A stretch of DNA of 34,138 nucleotides from a bacterium (GTDB taxonomy: Bacteria > Patescibacteriota > Microgenomatia > UBA8517): NCBI GenBank assembly GCA_021790215.1, contig JAJYIG010000007.1, positions 1 through 34,138 of the forward strand. The letters run 5' to 3'. The translations under genes and the position numbers were made by a program. Below are positions 9,199-18,329 of this stretch, piece by piece. Positions within the stretch are counted from its first letter, which is position 1. The number at the start of each line of letters is the position of its first letter. Below the pieces are notes generated by a model. The model ran no database searches, was not told the DNA's origin, and was given only the letters and a program-made list of their open reading frames with translations.

Positions 9199-11133
9199 TT
9201 ACGATACCCGCTCCGTTGGCGGCGGAGGCTGATTGCTTGAAAGCCAGACTATATACATGGATAATATTTCAAAATAACTCGTTGCTTCCAGGTCTTCAAA
9301 AATTGCCTGTAAAGAAATGATATTTTTATTGATGTCATAATAGCGGCGTACTAAACGGGTATTCAGCGATACAGTGGTTCCTGATGATTGATCCCATAAT
9401 TGGTTATCCCACAAATCCACATCCCATCCCGTCTGGCCTGTCCCCGAAGCAACCGCAAACTGCTTCAAAAGCGTTACGCCATCCTGGATTAATGACACGC
9501 TGACATTCGACGCATTGATGTTGCCAAAAATAAACCAGATGCGCCGGAGCATCTTGTAGGCATACGGCATATCCATGTCGAAACTTTTAGTTGACGCCCT
9601 GAAGTAAATATTATTCCCCATATCAGACGTGCCGGAAAAGAGTTGATAAATATTGCCTGATGAATCACCTCCATAACTGGCCTCATTACTGGATGAATCG
9701 ACAAACTGGGCAAATACCGTTGCCGCTATGCCCCGGTATTCGCTCCATCCCTGATATACCGGATCAAAGGCTATAGAGGTGTTATTTGTCTGTGCTCCGT
9801 TGGGAATAGACCACAAAAGCACATGGTTTGCCTTATTGTATATTCCGCAGACGTTTGCTACCGCCGACTGGGTAATGGAGTTGACGTAGGTGGGATGTAT
9901 GCGTATTGACAGCTCGGAAATGCGAAGAACATTAACAATATTCGGCTCCATGCGCAAGGTATAGGCCCCGTACCGGGACCAGAAACCTAGATCATTTTCA
10001 AAAGGAATAAGGGAAAGATCGGACTCCGCCCCTACTGCTAAATTGACATCGGCAACCGTCAAGTCTCCAGCTGAACCAAAATCAGCCTGCCCGATTTTAT
10101 GGGACTTGAACAGGTAGAGATAATTTTGCCCCTTGCCGGCAAACGTCTTGATCCCATTTATACCCTCTCCTTCTTCGGGGTGGTAGAGTATCCACCCACC
10201 GCCATCGTAAGGGGAAAAGCTATCTATTTTATCTCCTCCTGCCGAAAACCATAACTTTGTCCGATTGGATTTCTCAACCCCAAAAAGCGAGCTTTTGAAA
10301 ATATCGCCGGTAACAAAGATAAGACCAGAAGTTGTGTTTTCTGTTGGCGGCACAATCAAAATTGAGATGCCAGCATCCGCCTGTCCCTGATCATTAAATG
10401 AGATCGCAGTTACCGAGGTTAAAAGTTTTTCATTGCCAGGCGTGATAGAACGGTAGATATTGTAAACTTCAGCCCCAGTCACCGCAGTCCAACTCAGTTG
10501 AGCAAAAGTTGAGGAAGTTAAGGGAGACGGCATACTGGCAAGCGATACTTCCGACGTTCCCAAAGTTTCTCCAACGGCATTGCTGGCGGTGATAACATAA
10601 TAATAAGTGGTCGTTCCTGTTCCGGTTCCTGATTTTGTTACCGTCAAGCCTGTAGGGTTGGTAAGAGCGGTAAACTGAGTAAAGTTTGTTCCATCCCACT
10701 TCACAATCGGATTTTGACCGTCCAGTATATAGAGCCAGGCGTTTCCACCGAAATTCCAGGGAACCATGATTACTCTATTGGTTGGAGAAAAAGTAAAGCC
10801 GGTTTGCAGGGTGGCAGTTTTTGCGACCGGATTAATCACATAGAACTTCCCGCCGGCGACCGCACAAAAATACTTCGTCAGGGAACCGTCAGCATTGATT
10901 TTATTAAATGATCCCATCCCCTGAATGGAAGCACCAAGATTAGCAATAAGAGAGCTGCCAAGACGTTTAATGAGGACACCGTACTGGGTATAGGCAACGT
11001 TCACCGCTTCGGCTAACTCATCCGGACGGATCTGTTGGGGATTAACAAGGCTGTTTAGCCCTAAAGGCCATCCCCGAACCGGAAGCACGTTTGTTTTTGG
11101 GATTTTATATTTATTTTTCGCATACTGTCTCAT
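9199..11133 (-). CDS. Tail nozzle/hub-like protein with Ig/FN3-like segment
   Basis: 644 aa; N-terminus GLNSLVNPQQIRPDELAEAVNVAYTQYGVLIKRLGSS resembles podovirus tail hub/nozzle proteins; FN3-like TGTTTYYYVITASNAVGETLGTSE...LSWTAVTGAEVYNIYRS. Confidence 0.65.
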   Translation of the reverse strand: MRQYAKNKYKIPKTNVLPVRGWPLGLNSLVNPQQIRPDELAEAVNVAYTQYGVLIKRLGSSLIANLGASIQGMGSFNKINADGSLTKYFCAVAGGKFYVINPVAKTATLQTGFTFSPTNRVIMVPWNFGGNAWLYILDGQNPIVKWDGTNFTQFTALTNPTGLTVTKSGTGTGTTTYYYVITASNAVGETLGTSEVSLASMPSPLTSSTFAQLSWTAVTGAEVYNIYRSITPGNEKLLTSVTAISFNDQGQADAGISILIVPPTENTTSGLIFVTGDIFKSSLFGVEKSNRTKLWFSAGGDKIDSFSPYDGGGWILYHPEEGEGINGIKTFAGKGQNYLYLFKSHKIGQADFGSAGDLTVADVNLAVGAESDLSLIPFENDLGFWSRYGAYTLRMEPNIVNVLRISELSIRIHPTYVNSITQSAVANVCGIYNKANHVLLWSIPNGAQTNNTSIAFDPVYQGWSEYRGIAATVFAQFVDSSSNEASYGGDSSGNIYQLFSGTSDMGNNIYFRASTKSFDMDMPYAYKMLRRIWFIFGNINASNVSVSLIQDGVTLLKQFAVASGTGQTGWDVDLWDNQLWDQSSGTTVSLNTRLVRRYYDINKNIISLQAIFEDLEATSYFEILSMYIVWLSSNQPPPPTERVS

Positions 11134-11135
11134 AC

Positions 11136-11867
11136 TTAGAGATAATTCTTACGGGTATTACCCGAATAGAAATCGTGATCATTGTCAGCATGACGGGCCT
11201 GTTCGTAATTCGCCATGCCGGTTAAGCTCCCGGCAGTATTAATAGATTCGTTCTGAATGATTTCAGCGACCCTGTTTTCGTATTCCTGCCGAAACTCCGC
11301 CATATCCGTATAATTGCCAAGGGACATATGGTATGCGGTTAAGGCAAAAAAGATTACGGCATCCCCATCCAAAAGCACAACGTCTGTGGGATTTACCAAC
11401 AAAGGCGGTGTTGCATAATAAATCATCGTTAAGTTTTGAGTCGTATTGGGTGCAGGATTAAATTGCAGTTGATATAAGCCAGCATTTGCACCGGACAAAA
11501 TGCGGGTAATCCATAAAGTTGTCCCACTATACTGGATGCCATTTAAAGGAACAGGGGAATTGGTAGAGGTTATGGTATTGAAAGGATCGGTATAGACGGT
11601 CGTTCCATCAGCAGTTTGCAATGTCCTTAACGCATTGGGACGATTGAAGTCGGCAAACATCACATAGGTAGCCAGTCCCGCCGTTATCGGAAGCGTTGTA
11701 TTATTGGCAAGCGAGGGAAAAAACCAGCGTTTTGCGATATCTTCCCTGGCTCGATTAAACCAACGGGTGCGTCTCATGTACAAAACATCAGTTACGGCCG
11801 GCGGCGTATCTTCGTTGATATAATCTGAGAAAGACTGATGTAAATCCTGCAGCTGATTAATAATCAT
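11136..11867 (-). CDS. Head-to-tail adaptor-like protein
   Basis: 243 aa, between capsid and nozzle; MRRTRWFNRAREDIAKRWFFPSL typical of podoviral adaptor proteins; leaderless late promoter upstream. Confidence 0.6.
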   Translation of the reverse strand: MIINQLQDLHQSFSDYINEDTPPAVTDVLYMRRTRWFNRAREDIAKRWFFPSLANNTTLPITAGLATYVMFADFNRPNALRTLQTADGTTVYTDPFNTITSTNSPVPLNGIQYSGTTLWITRILSGANAGLYQLQFNPAPNTTQNLTMIYYATPPLLVNPTDVVLLDGDAVIFFALTAYHMSLGNYTDMAEFRQEYENRVAEIIQNESINTAGSLTGMANYEQARHADNDHDFYSGNTRKNYL

Positions 11868-11872
11868 GCAGG

Positions 11873-11902
11873 ATTATACAGTCGAAAGTGGGAAAAATTG
11901 AA
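11873..11902 (-). promoter_or_regulatory. Late promoter for adaptor gene
   Basis: TTCAAT-N18-TATAAT; ATG 11867, 5-nt gap. Confidence 0.8.
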
Positions 11903-11952
11903 GTTAAGCAAAATCGCTCCCTTGCCTGGCAAAAGAATATTCTTCAAGCCAT

Positions 11953-11983
11953 AAAAAACTCTAGGGAAATATCTAGAGTTTTT
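11953..11983 (-). terminator. Rho-independent terminator downstream of MCP
   Basis: AAAAACTCTAG-atatttcc-CTAGAGTTTTTT hairpin with T-run. Confidence 0.8.
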
Positions 11984-12002
11984 ATACTGGCAATTCAGGC
12001 TA

Positions 12003-13223
12003 TTATAAGCCTAAATCCCAGAGATAACCATGTACTCCAGGGACTGAAACTTTTGCTGTATATTCACCTAAAACCTGCCATTTAGAGCTGTCGCCCGTCT
12101 TGGCCAGTCTCTCGGTAAACCAACCCCTGTTCTTGAATGCCTTGTAGCCATATCTCGTCTCGTCAACCACAAAGATAAGGTCATTCAACGCATCGCCGGG
12201 AATCATGACAATGTCAAGTTCCCCTGCTTGAGAAAGATAGGTCGCTGGAACACCGTGCCCCAGTTTCTTATCAGTCCTGTCGACTCTCGTGATACCAATA
12301 TTCCACGTCATCATTCTGCGGAGAGCCTTGTACCCTACATATAAAGCTGTAGGAGTTGACCGGTTGTAAACAAGAGACTGAACTAATGTATCCAGTTTCT
12401 CCTGAACAACGGTGTACTGCTCACCGGTTACGCCTGAAGGAATAAGGGTAGATTGAGTAGTCCAGTTTGTGGAACCACCCGCATCTACTGCATTGGTCGA
12501 AGCATAAGTATCAATGAAATTCTTTAATCCTCCCAATGTCCTTCGGGATATCGTATCATCATAGGCTACGCCTATTAGAAGTGCCGTTTGAAGCATTTCC
12601 ATCAGTTCCTGCTGTTTTATGGTAATCTGATTGGAAGCATTGTCCCGACCTTGATCGGTCTTATACAAAAATGCTTCTTCTTCAGTCCCCGTCAACTGTA
12701 CCACATCCTCGAAAATCTGGGAATAGTTGTACAAATCAGTCAACGGTTGCGTTACAGCATTATCGGCGTCCGCTCCTTCCGGAGCTGCTACACCAACCCG
12801 GTAGATAAAATGTCCTGCGCCACCCGTGTGGGTTGCGGCTGTAGAATTCCATCCTCTAACTACCGTCAATGTCACGCCATCTGTGGCGACTGCGGTAACA
12901 ATCATGAATTCTGAGTCAATTTTAATGACATCATCAACATTGAAAATACCAACAGTTGTTGCCACGGCGGTTGTTGCCGTCGTTGAGGAAATAGAAGAGG
13001 CCAACACATCGTTAGTCGGCCGTAACACTTCCTGTTTCCACTGATATTTCGGATTATCAACCTCCTTCGTGAAAATCTTTCCATCCAGACGAGTCAAAAG
13101 CGGAAATCTTTTCCTTGGATAGCGGGCTACTAAATCCTCAATTGAAATATGAAGATTGTCGAGTTGGGTTGCGCTGCCGGACGCATATGTCGAAACCTGT
13201 CCGTAAAGTGCTGTTGTTGCCAT
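12003..13223 (-). CDS. Major capsid protein (SU10-like / DUF5309-like)
   Basis: 406 aa; IFEDVVQLTGTEEEAFLY..., LVYNRSTPTALYVGYKALRRMM, GELDIVMIPGDALNDLIFVVDETRYGYKAFK; strong SD AAAGGGGGTGA upstream; follows scaffold. Confidence 0.8.
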   Translation of the reverse strand: MATTALYGQVSTYASGSATQLDNLHISIEDLVARYPRKRFPLLTRLDGKIFTKEVDNPKYQWKQEVLRPTNDVLASSISSTTATTAVATTVGIFNVDDVIKIDSEFMIVTAVATDGVTLTVVRGWNSTAATHTGGAGHFIYRVGVAAPEGADADNAVTQPLTDLYNYSQIFEDVVQLTGTEEEAFLYKTDQGRDNASNQITIKQQELMEMLQTALLIGVAYDDTISRRTLGGLKNFIDTYASTNAVDAGGSTNWTTQSTLIPSGVTGEQYTVVQEKLDTLVQSLVYNRSTPTALYVGYKALRRMMTWNIGITRVDRTDKKLGHGVPATYLSQAGELDIVMIPGDALNDLIFVVDETRYGYKAFKNRGWFTERLAKTGDSSKWQVLGEYTAKVSVPGVHGYLWDLGL

Positions 13224-13281
13224 ATAGAATTCACCCCCTTTTTATAAAAAGCAAATGACAGAATTGTTAAGCTGTCTCTTA

Positions 13282-14223
13282 TTAGCGCCCTTGGATAGAT
13301 TTGCGGACACGGGAAGCAAGCAGTTCAGCCGGCGACATTTCCTCTTCGTTTTCTCCCTCTTCGGAAGAATAACGGTCTTGAGAAATTGCCCCTGCCCGTT
13401 TTCTAGTAATTTCCCGATTCGCTTGCCGTTTGCCTGATCCCTGAAACCTTGCAATATCCTTGTAGGTTTTATCAACTACGTGGGGCAAGGTTACTTTCCC
13501 TTGGAGTCCTCCCTGGGCAATAAAGCGCTCACCAATGAGTTGTTCAAGATCCGGATCAAACGCTTTATTTTTCGGATCAAGCTCCGGATGATCATGACGA
13601 ATATTTGTCTTATCGGCATCGTATGATGTCCGTAGACGTTCCACTTGAATCCGGTTCTCAACTCCGTATTTGATACCGGCATCGAGTTTTTTGGCCAGCC
13701 GCTCATCCATATAGGAAGCGAGCTTTTTCAAATCAACTTGGCCGTTTTGGGTCAAGACTTTGGACTCAAGGTCCGCCAAATCATCTTCCTGGCCTTTTCC
13801 AGGCGCCTGCGTCCCTTCTAGACCTCTCAAATATTCCTTGAGAGCGAGCGGGTCGCCTAATAATCGCTTCATATCGGAGTTCTGATTTTTCAGATCCTGA
13901 TAAAAGCGGCTTTCCGGTTCCCTGGCGACTTTCGTGCCACGGTCCGTCAAGTCTTCTTTGCTACTGTCTGTAGCGGATTCTTCGCCTTGAGTTTCCGTAC
14001 CTTCGGCGCCTTCCTGGCCTTCCTCTGGTTTTGTCTCCTCTTGGTCTTCCGAGGGGGACGTGTCCTCCGAGACTTCCTCATTGTCTCTATCTATGACGTC
14101 CTCTTGATCGTCGTCCATATAGGTTTTAACGTCTTGAATTTGTGGCGACGTATCCACGGCTAATGGACATTTAGTTGAAGGATTATATAAATGTATTGGT
14201 GAAAAATTGGAGACTAGCCTCAA
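13282..14223 (-). CDS. Acidic scaffold-like protein (true start probably downstream of 14223)
   Basis: Highly acidic N-terminal region DDDQEDVIDRDNEEVSEDTSPSEDQEETKPEEG, immediately upstream of MCP; promoter at 14182-14211 lies inside the annotated 5' end. Confidence 0.7.
   Translation of the reverse strand: MRLVSNFSPIHLYNPSTKCPLAVDTSPQIQDVKTYMDDDQEDVIDRDNEEVSEDTSPSEDQEETKPEEGQEGAEGTETQGEESATDSSKEDLTDRGTKVAREPESRFYQDLKNQNSDMKRLLGDPLALKEYLRGLEGTQAPGKGQEDDLADLESKVLTQNGQVDLKKLASYMDERLAKKLDAGIKYGVENRIQVERLRTSYDADKTNIRHDHPELDPKNKAFDPDLEQLIGERFIAQGGLQGKVTLPHVVDKTYKDIARFQGSGKRQANREITRKRAGAISQDRYSSEEGENEEEMSPAELLASRVRKSIQGR
14182..14211 (-). promoter_or_regulatory. Late promoter for scaffold/MCP
   Basis: TCCAAT-N18-TATAAT, same geometry; no ATG at the leaderless position. 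Confidence 0.7.
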
Positions 14224-14256
14224 GGATATTGAGCAGAGAAGATTGCGGGGGACAAA

Positions 14257-14286
14257 CTAAATACCCCGCAAAATGCGGGGATTTAG
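14257..14286 (-). terminator. Hairpin/terminator between decoration and scaffold genes
   Basis: CTAAAT-CCCCGC-loop-GCGGGG-ATTTAG stem. Confidence 0.7.
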
Positions 14287-14313
14287 TATCTATCTCGTAT
14301 ACAAAATAGATGA

Positions 14314-14718
14314 TTAAAGGACTATGAACGATATCTTCAATGTTCCGTTCAAAGCCACTGTCGCATGACCGTTCCTTACTATAATCGTCGCCGAACCTGC
14401 AGCGGGCGTTACCGAGAATAACGACGGATCTCCTGTCGTGTTAGTACCGTTACCAACGGACGCCAAAACCGCAGACGTAGCTGTGATAAAGCTATTAGTC
14501 AACGTTAAGGTGTAATCAGCCCCTGCTGCGGTAGTCAATGACTCTGAGGTAATTATTCCTGCCGGTGCATTTAATGTAGCCGCCCCAGCCGTCGCAGATG
14601 CTGTTTGGATATTATTGGCAACTTTTGCATTGCTTTTCAGCGTTACTCCTTTTCCACTAAACGTAAACTCCCCGTTTGCCTCATTATATGAAGCTAAATT
14701 TCCTTGAAATTCTGCCAT
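14314..14718 (-). CDS. Putative head decoration / beta-rich virion protein
   Basis: MAEFQGNLASYNEANGEFTFSGKG...; SD GAAAGGGGGTGATAATT before ATG at 14718; late promoter upstream; the track ORF starts at 14727. Confidence 0.55.
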   Translation of the reverse strand: MAEFQGNLASYNEANGEFTFSGKGVTLKSNAKVANNIQTASATAGAATLNAPAGIITSESLTTAAGADYTLTLTNSFITATSAVLASVGNGTNTTGDPSLFSVTPAAGSATIIVRNGHATVALNGTLKISFIVL

Positions 14719-14751
14719 AATTATCACCCCCTTTCAATCTTTCAATATAGG

Positions 14752-14781
14752 ATTATAATGCTGAAAGTGTGAAAAATTGAA
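14752..14781 (-). promoter_or_regulatory. Late promoter for putative decoration gene (with SD-containing leader)
   Basis: TTCAAT-N18-TATAAT; followed by a short leader with AAAGGGGGTGA. Confidence 0.8.
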
Positions 14782-14794
14782 TATTAGAGAAGTT

Positions 14795-15154
14795 TCAAAC
14801 TATTCCAAGTCTTATTATTTTTCCCTTTACTAACTGATGAATACCAGGAACAAAAATACCTCCACGGGGACACCGGATACATTTTATATGCACTCGTCCT
14901 CCTTCCCGTTTCCCGTTATTTTCAAATGCAAAATAATGTTCGCTTTCCTTGCACATTTTGATTGAGGATAATTCGGCGTAGGCAACTTTATGCTTAATGA
15001 TCTTTTCTGCGGGCGAGAGGCCAGTATATTCCAATTGCCCTTCTTTATTTATTGTAAAGAAGGGAACATCTTCAACGACTTTTTCCTCCTCCTCAATCCA
15101 TTCATTAAGTTTTGGTGTTTTGCTATTTGAATCCATAGACGCATTTAATGCCAT
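14795..15154 (-). CDS. Conserved-looking structural-region protein with CxxC (function unknown)
   Basis: 119 aa; VHIKCIRCPRGGIFVPGIHQLVKGK. Confidence 0.55.
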   Translation of the reverse strand: MALNASMDSNSKTPKLNEWIEEEEKVVEDVPFFTINKEGQLEYTGLSPAEKIIKHKVAYAELSSIKMCKESEHYFAFENNGKREGGRVHIKCIRCPRGGIFVPGIHQLVKGKIIRLGIV

Positions 15155-15378
15155 CTTGTTTTTGCATTTTTGGCAAAGACTAATTCACGTAACTTTTTTA
15201 CCTCAGCCCTCGTTTTGTTATTTTTTGCCTTAAGATTCTTTATTTGCGAATTGATCTTTGAGAGCGGAATTTTACTTCCCTGTTTAACATGCATCTTTTT
15301 ATGCAGCAAACCTTTACGGACTTTTGAGCCATAAAAGTTATACGATTTATTTCCTATCCGTGCTTTCATATCTTTCAC
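15145..15378 (-). CDS. Small highly basic protein
   Basis: 77 aa Lys/Arg-rich; overlaps the next gene by 10 nt; SD-like AAGGAGGTG upstream. Confidence 0.5.
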   Translation of the reverse strand: MKDMKARIGNKSYNFYGSKVRKGLLHKKMHVKQGSKIPLSKINSQIKNLKAKNNKTRAEVKKLRELVFAKNAKTRWH

Positions 15379-15382
15379 CTCC

Positions 15383-15550
15383 TTAGCGTGCGCCTACATA
15401 TTTATGATGTGTAAGCCTTGATATTTTCCGTTCTAGTCCTCGCTCCTTCGCACTCTTATGAGGAGTCCTCTCCAATTTTTTCTCCTCCTGCATCAGTTCC
15501 TTCACCATCTTGGTGTTGTATTGTCTTCCTGGTTTTCCTGTTTCAGACAT
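15383..15550 (-). CDS. Small basic protein
   Basis: Translated by eye: MSETGKPGRQYNTKMVKELMQEEKKLERTPHKSAKERGLERKISRLTHHKYVGAR*; fills the gap between neighbours. Confidence 0.5.
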   Translation of the reverse strand: MSETGKPGRQYNTKMVKELMQEEKKLERTPHKSAKERGLERKISRLTHHKYVGAR

Positions 15551-15553
15551 AAG

Positions 15554-15886
15554 TTATATCACCCCCCTTGCGCCTTTTATAGGCTTTTTCTTTTTTTTAA
15601 TTCCCATCCGCTCGGCAATCGTTGACCGGATACCGTCCATACTTTGCCTATCAACCATCGCTTGGTCATAAGCGGAGCCCTTGGGCGCTGTCTTTTTTCC
15701 TTTCAGCTTGTTGTAATCTTTCAGATGAGCAACGGTACGGCCATGACGACTGGCAGTTTTAACCCCTTTTTTGAATGACTGCCCCATTTTTCCTCTGGAA
15801 TTTTCCATTCCAAAGTAAATACTCTCACCTTTCTTTTTCCCGTATTTTTTTACTAATGAATTCATCAGATCAATATTTACTGGCAT
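15554..15886 (-). CDS. Basic protein, phage head-region
   Basis: 110 aa; SLVKKYGKKKGESIYFGMENS motif and Lys-rich C-terminus; between portal and capsid genes. Confidence 0.55.
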   Translation of the reverse strand: MPVNIDLMNSLVKKYGKKKGESIYFGMENSRGKMGQSFKKGVKTASRHGRTVAHLKDYNKLKGKKTAPKGSAYDQAMVDRQSMDGIRSTIAERMGIKKKKKPIKGARGVI

Positions 15887-16259
15887 GTGTGCTCACCTCC
15901 TTTGTTTGATCTTCCACTATAACCTGCTTATTTTTAATTGCTTCCTGTAATTTTTTGGGTCCCTCTATAATTGACTGAATAAAATCCAATAACAGTTTAA
16001 TTTCCAGATACCGTCCGGAATATTCGGCCTTCTGCTGATCGGCAGTAGTTATATATGTTTCGCTTCCGGTTTCAGTTTTCACGGTTTCCTCCAATGTCCG
16101 CAGCCGGTTTTCCAATAACAAGTTTTTAATATACTCCAAACGTTCCATCAACTCAGTTTCAATGATTTTCCATCCCGTGCTCCGTTTCATGCCACGGAGC
16201 GAATCTGATTCTTCCTGAATCTTCAGTTTTCGTTCTTGGCTGATAGTCTGTTTAGCCAT
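15870..16259 (-). CDS. Helical protein downstream of portal
   Basis: 129 aa, predicted helical, overlaps both neighbours. Confidence 0.5.
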   Translation of the reverse strand: MAKQTISQERKLKIQEESDSLRGMKRSTGWKIIETELMERLEYIKNLLLENRLRTLEETVKTETGSETYITTADQQKAEYSGRYLEIKLLLDFIQSIIEGPKKLQEAIKNKQVIVEDQTKEVSTHASKY

Positions 16260-18294
16260 TGGTCAAGGTGTTTTGAATTGGTAATTTTGACCGAATTGGT
16301 TGAGCGGTTTTCCGTAATTGTTGTCCTTGTTGCCGTACTAACCCTTGAGTATTGACTGCGGGATGAGAAAATGGTACTTTCTGTGACGGTGATTGAAACT
16401 GCTGAGGTTGTTGTGCCTGAGCAGTTTGCGGTTGTGACTGCTTAATTTGCTGGATTAACTGATCAACAGGCAATCTTTTTCCCAACTCCTCCAATAGGTT
16501 TTCATCATAGGACAACTCCCATGTCTTGTGGTCGTTAATATGGCTCATAACTGCCTGTACTTGATCTTTCGTTAACTCCTTACTTAACAAAAGGTGCTGG
16601 TGGATAATGTTATGCATTTTGTGGTTGTCGGAGGCTTCCACCTCTACCAGCTGACCCTTGAGGAGTAGTTCATTTTCTTCCAGTGCTTCTTCCCGGTCAT
16701 CTGGGACAATTTCATCAAGGTCGGTTTCTCCGATAAGTTCAATCAAACTTCGCCAGATGGGAACGGTGTTTATTTGCACCTTCTGTTCCCTGTCGGCCAT
16801 GGATTTGATATTAATGAGGTTTTGGAGTTTAATCATGGGATTTTTGGGAAGTACCGAATTGGGGATGACTATTGGATCAAACTCATTAGAAACCTCATCT
16901 GGTTTAATACTCAAATGTTTATACCCATGCCGCCCCACAATTTTGATCGTTTGCTCATCGGTGATAAACTGTGTATTAAGTCTTAGGAATTGCTTGGTAA
17001 GTTCAACCAACGTGTGTTTTTCAAGAATCGTCATAAAGAGTTTTAGGTTTTGATCAAGATTTTGCTCTTCCATGTTTAATGCAGCTGCTCCCTTTGCTCC
17101 TGCGCCTTTTTGCGGCAGTCCCATCGCCAGAAAATCGGAAATACCGGTAGCCCGCTGAATGTCAGTTTTTATCTCCCCCATCATCTGCATGGCTTGGGCG
17201 GTAATATCTTTATGCGCTACTTCCCGCAAGTTTTTAATATCACCCTTGACATGGATGACGCCATTGGGGCGGGAAATAAATTCCCAGTCGGGGATGTGTG
17301 TATCGGAAGTCATCCACATATTGTTAAGTTGTTGGCGTGCGTTGGTCAGATATTGATTAAGAACCGAATTCAAGCCCATTTGCAGGTCCTCAATGGGACG
17401 CACAATTCCCGATGAAAAATACTCATCGTCTTCCGGGAAAAAGGGTGTATCCAAAATCGGATATTCGCCATGCCAAAAGGGATTATCTTCATGCCGTATT
17501 TCGTATTCAGGATGTCTTCCCACTATTTCTGTTACCTTATTGGAATCCTTATCCCACATCTCCCAGGTTTCCATAAGTCCCGCATCCACCAGGAAATCGT
17601 CGCTATCGTTAAACATGACGTCCCGCCCATAGTCCACAAAGCGGACAAAGAGATTTTTATCTTTAACCTTTTTGAGATTGTAAACGTCTTCCTGACGGGA
17701 GTCGTTAATTTTTTTCATTTCTCCCATAGTCCGCCAATGCCGGATAATTATCCACGATTGTTTTTGCAGATCAGCAATGTTCCTGTTGGCAACAAACAAA
17801 TCAAAGACTCTTAAGTTATCCAGGTCGGTCCGGTTAATCATAGGATACATAACCACGCTGCGTGTTTTCCCATTTTCCTGTTCCTCTTCAATCACCTTTT
17901 CTTTTTGATATTTCCAGCCTGTTTGCAGATATCCTCTGCCATATAGAGCAGATTGAAAAACATGACGGGCGATCTTCAAAAAAAACCCTACCTCATTTAA
18001 CTCCCACTCTATCAGTTTCTGGTTGATATCAGTCTTCGGTCGGCTTTCCTCATTCCATGCCTGGAGTGTTACGCCGATATTCGGCGACACCGTACGGGCA
18101 AGAAAATTACGCAATACGGTAAAAACAAACGGATTGAATAAATGGTAATCCCACGGATAATCCTGCGTATCGGTAATTTTGGATTTAAATAGTTGTCGAT
18201 AGCGGGCAAACTCATCAAAGATGGGAGTTTGTTGATCGTAGGCGAACCTGAAGCGGTTATTAAGCACCTGTCCGATTTTCTGTTTTTTGGCCAT
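16252..18294 (-). CDS. Portal protein
   Basis: 680 aa, in terminase-portal-scaffold-capsid order; FFPEDDEYFSSGIVRPIEDLQMGLNSVLNQYLTNARQQLNNMWM typical of portal proteins; Q/P-rich C-terminus. Confidence 0.8.
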   Translation of the reverse strand: MAKKQKIGQVLNNRFRFAYDQQTPIFDEFARYRQLFKSKITDTQDYPWDYHLFNPFVFTVLRNFLARTVSPNIGVTLQAWNEESRPKTDINQKLIEWELNEVGFFLKIARHVFQSALYGRGYLQTGWKYQKEKVIEEEQENGKTRSVVMYPMINRTDLDNLRVFDLFVANRNIADLQKQSWIIIRHWRTMGEMKKINDSRQEDVYNLKKVKDKNLFVRFVDYGRDVMFNDSDDFLVDAGLMETWEMWDKDSNKVTEIVGRHPEYEIRHEDNPFWHGEYPILDTPFFPEDDEYFSSGIVRPIEDLQMGLNSVLNQYLTNARQQLNNMWMTSDTHIPDWEFISRPNGVIHVKGDIKNLREVAHKDITAQAMQMMGEIKTDIQRATGISDFLAMGLPQKGAGAKGAAALNMEEQNLDQNLKLFMTILEKHTLVELTKQFLRLNTQFITDEQTIKIVGRHGYKHLSIKPDEVSNEFDPIVIPNSVLPKNPMIKLQNLINIKSMADREQKVQINTVPIWRSLIELIGETDLDEIVPDDREEALEENELLLKGQLVEVEASDNHKMHNIIHQHLLLSKELTKDQVQAVMSHINDHKTWELSYDENLLEELGKRLPVDQLIQQIKQSQPQTAQAQQPQQFQSPSQKVPFSHPAVNTQGLVRQQGQQLRKTAQPIRSKLPIQNTLTNG

Positions 18295-18299
18295 GGAGG

Positions 18300-18329
18300 A
18301 TTATACCGTTCAATTGTTAAGAAATTGAA
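18300..18329 (-). promoter_or_regulatory. Late promoter for portal gene
   Basis: TTCAAT-N18-TATAAT; ATG 18294, 5-nt gap; -35 overlaps the 3' end of the sigma-4-like gene. Confidence 0.8.

Noticed and set aside
12588-17814. Antisense/overlapping ORFs in capsid, scaffold and portal genes (e.g. 12588..12914, 13255..13437, 16658..17053, 17470..17814)
   Set aside because: Opposite strand or alternate frames of well-supported structural genes; no motif support.
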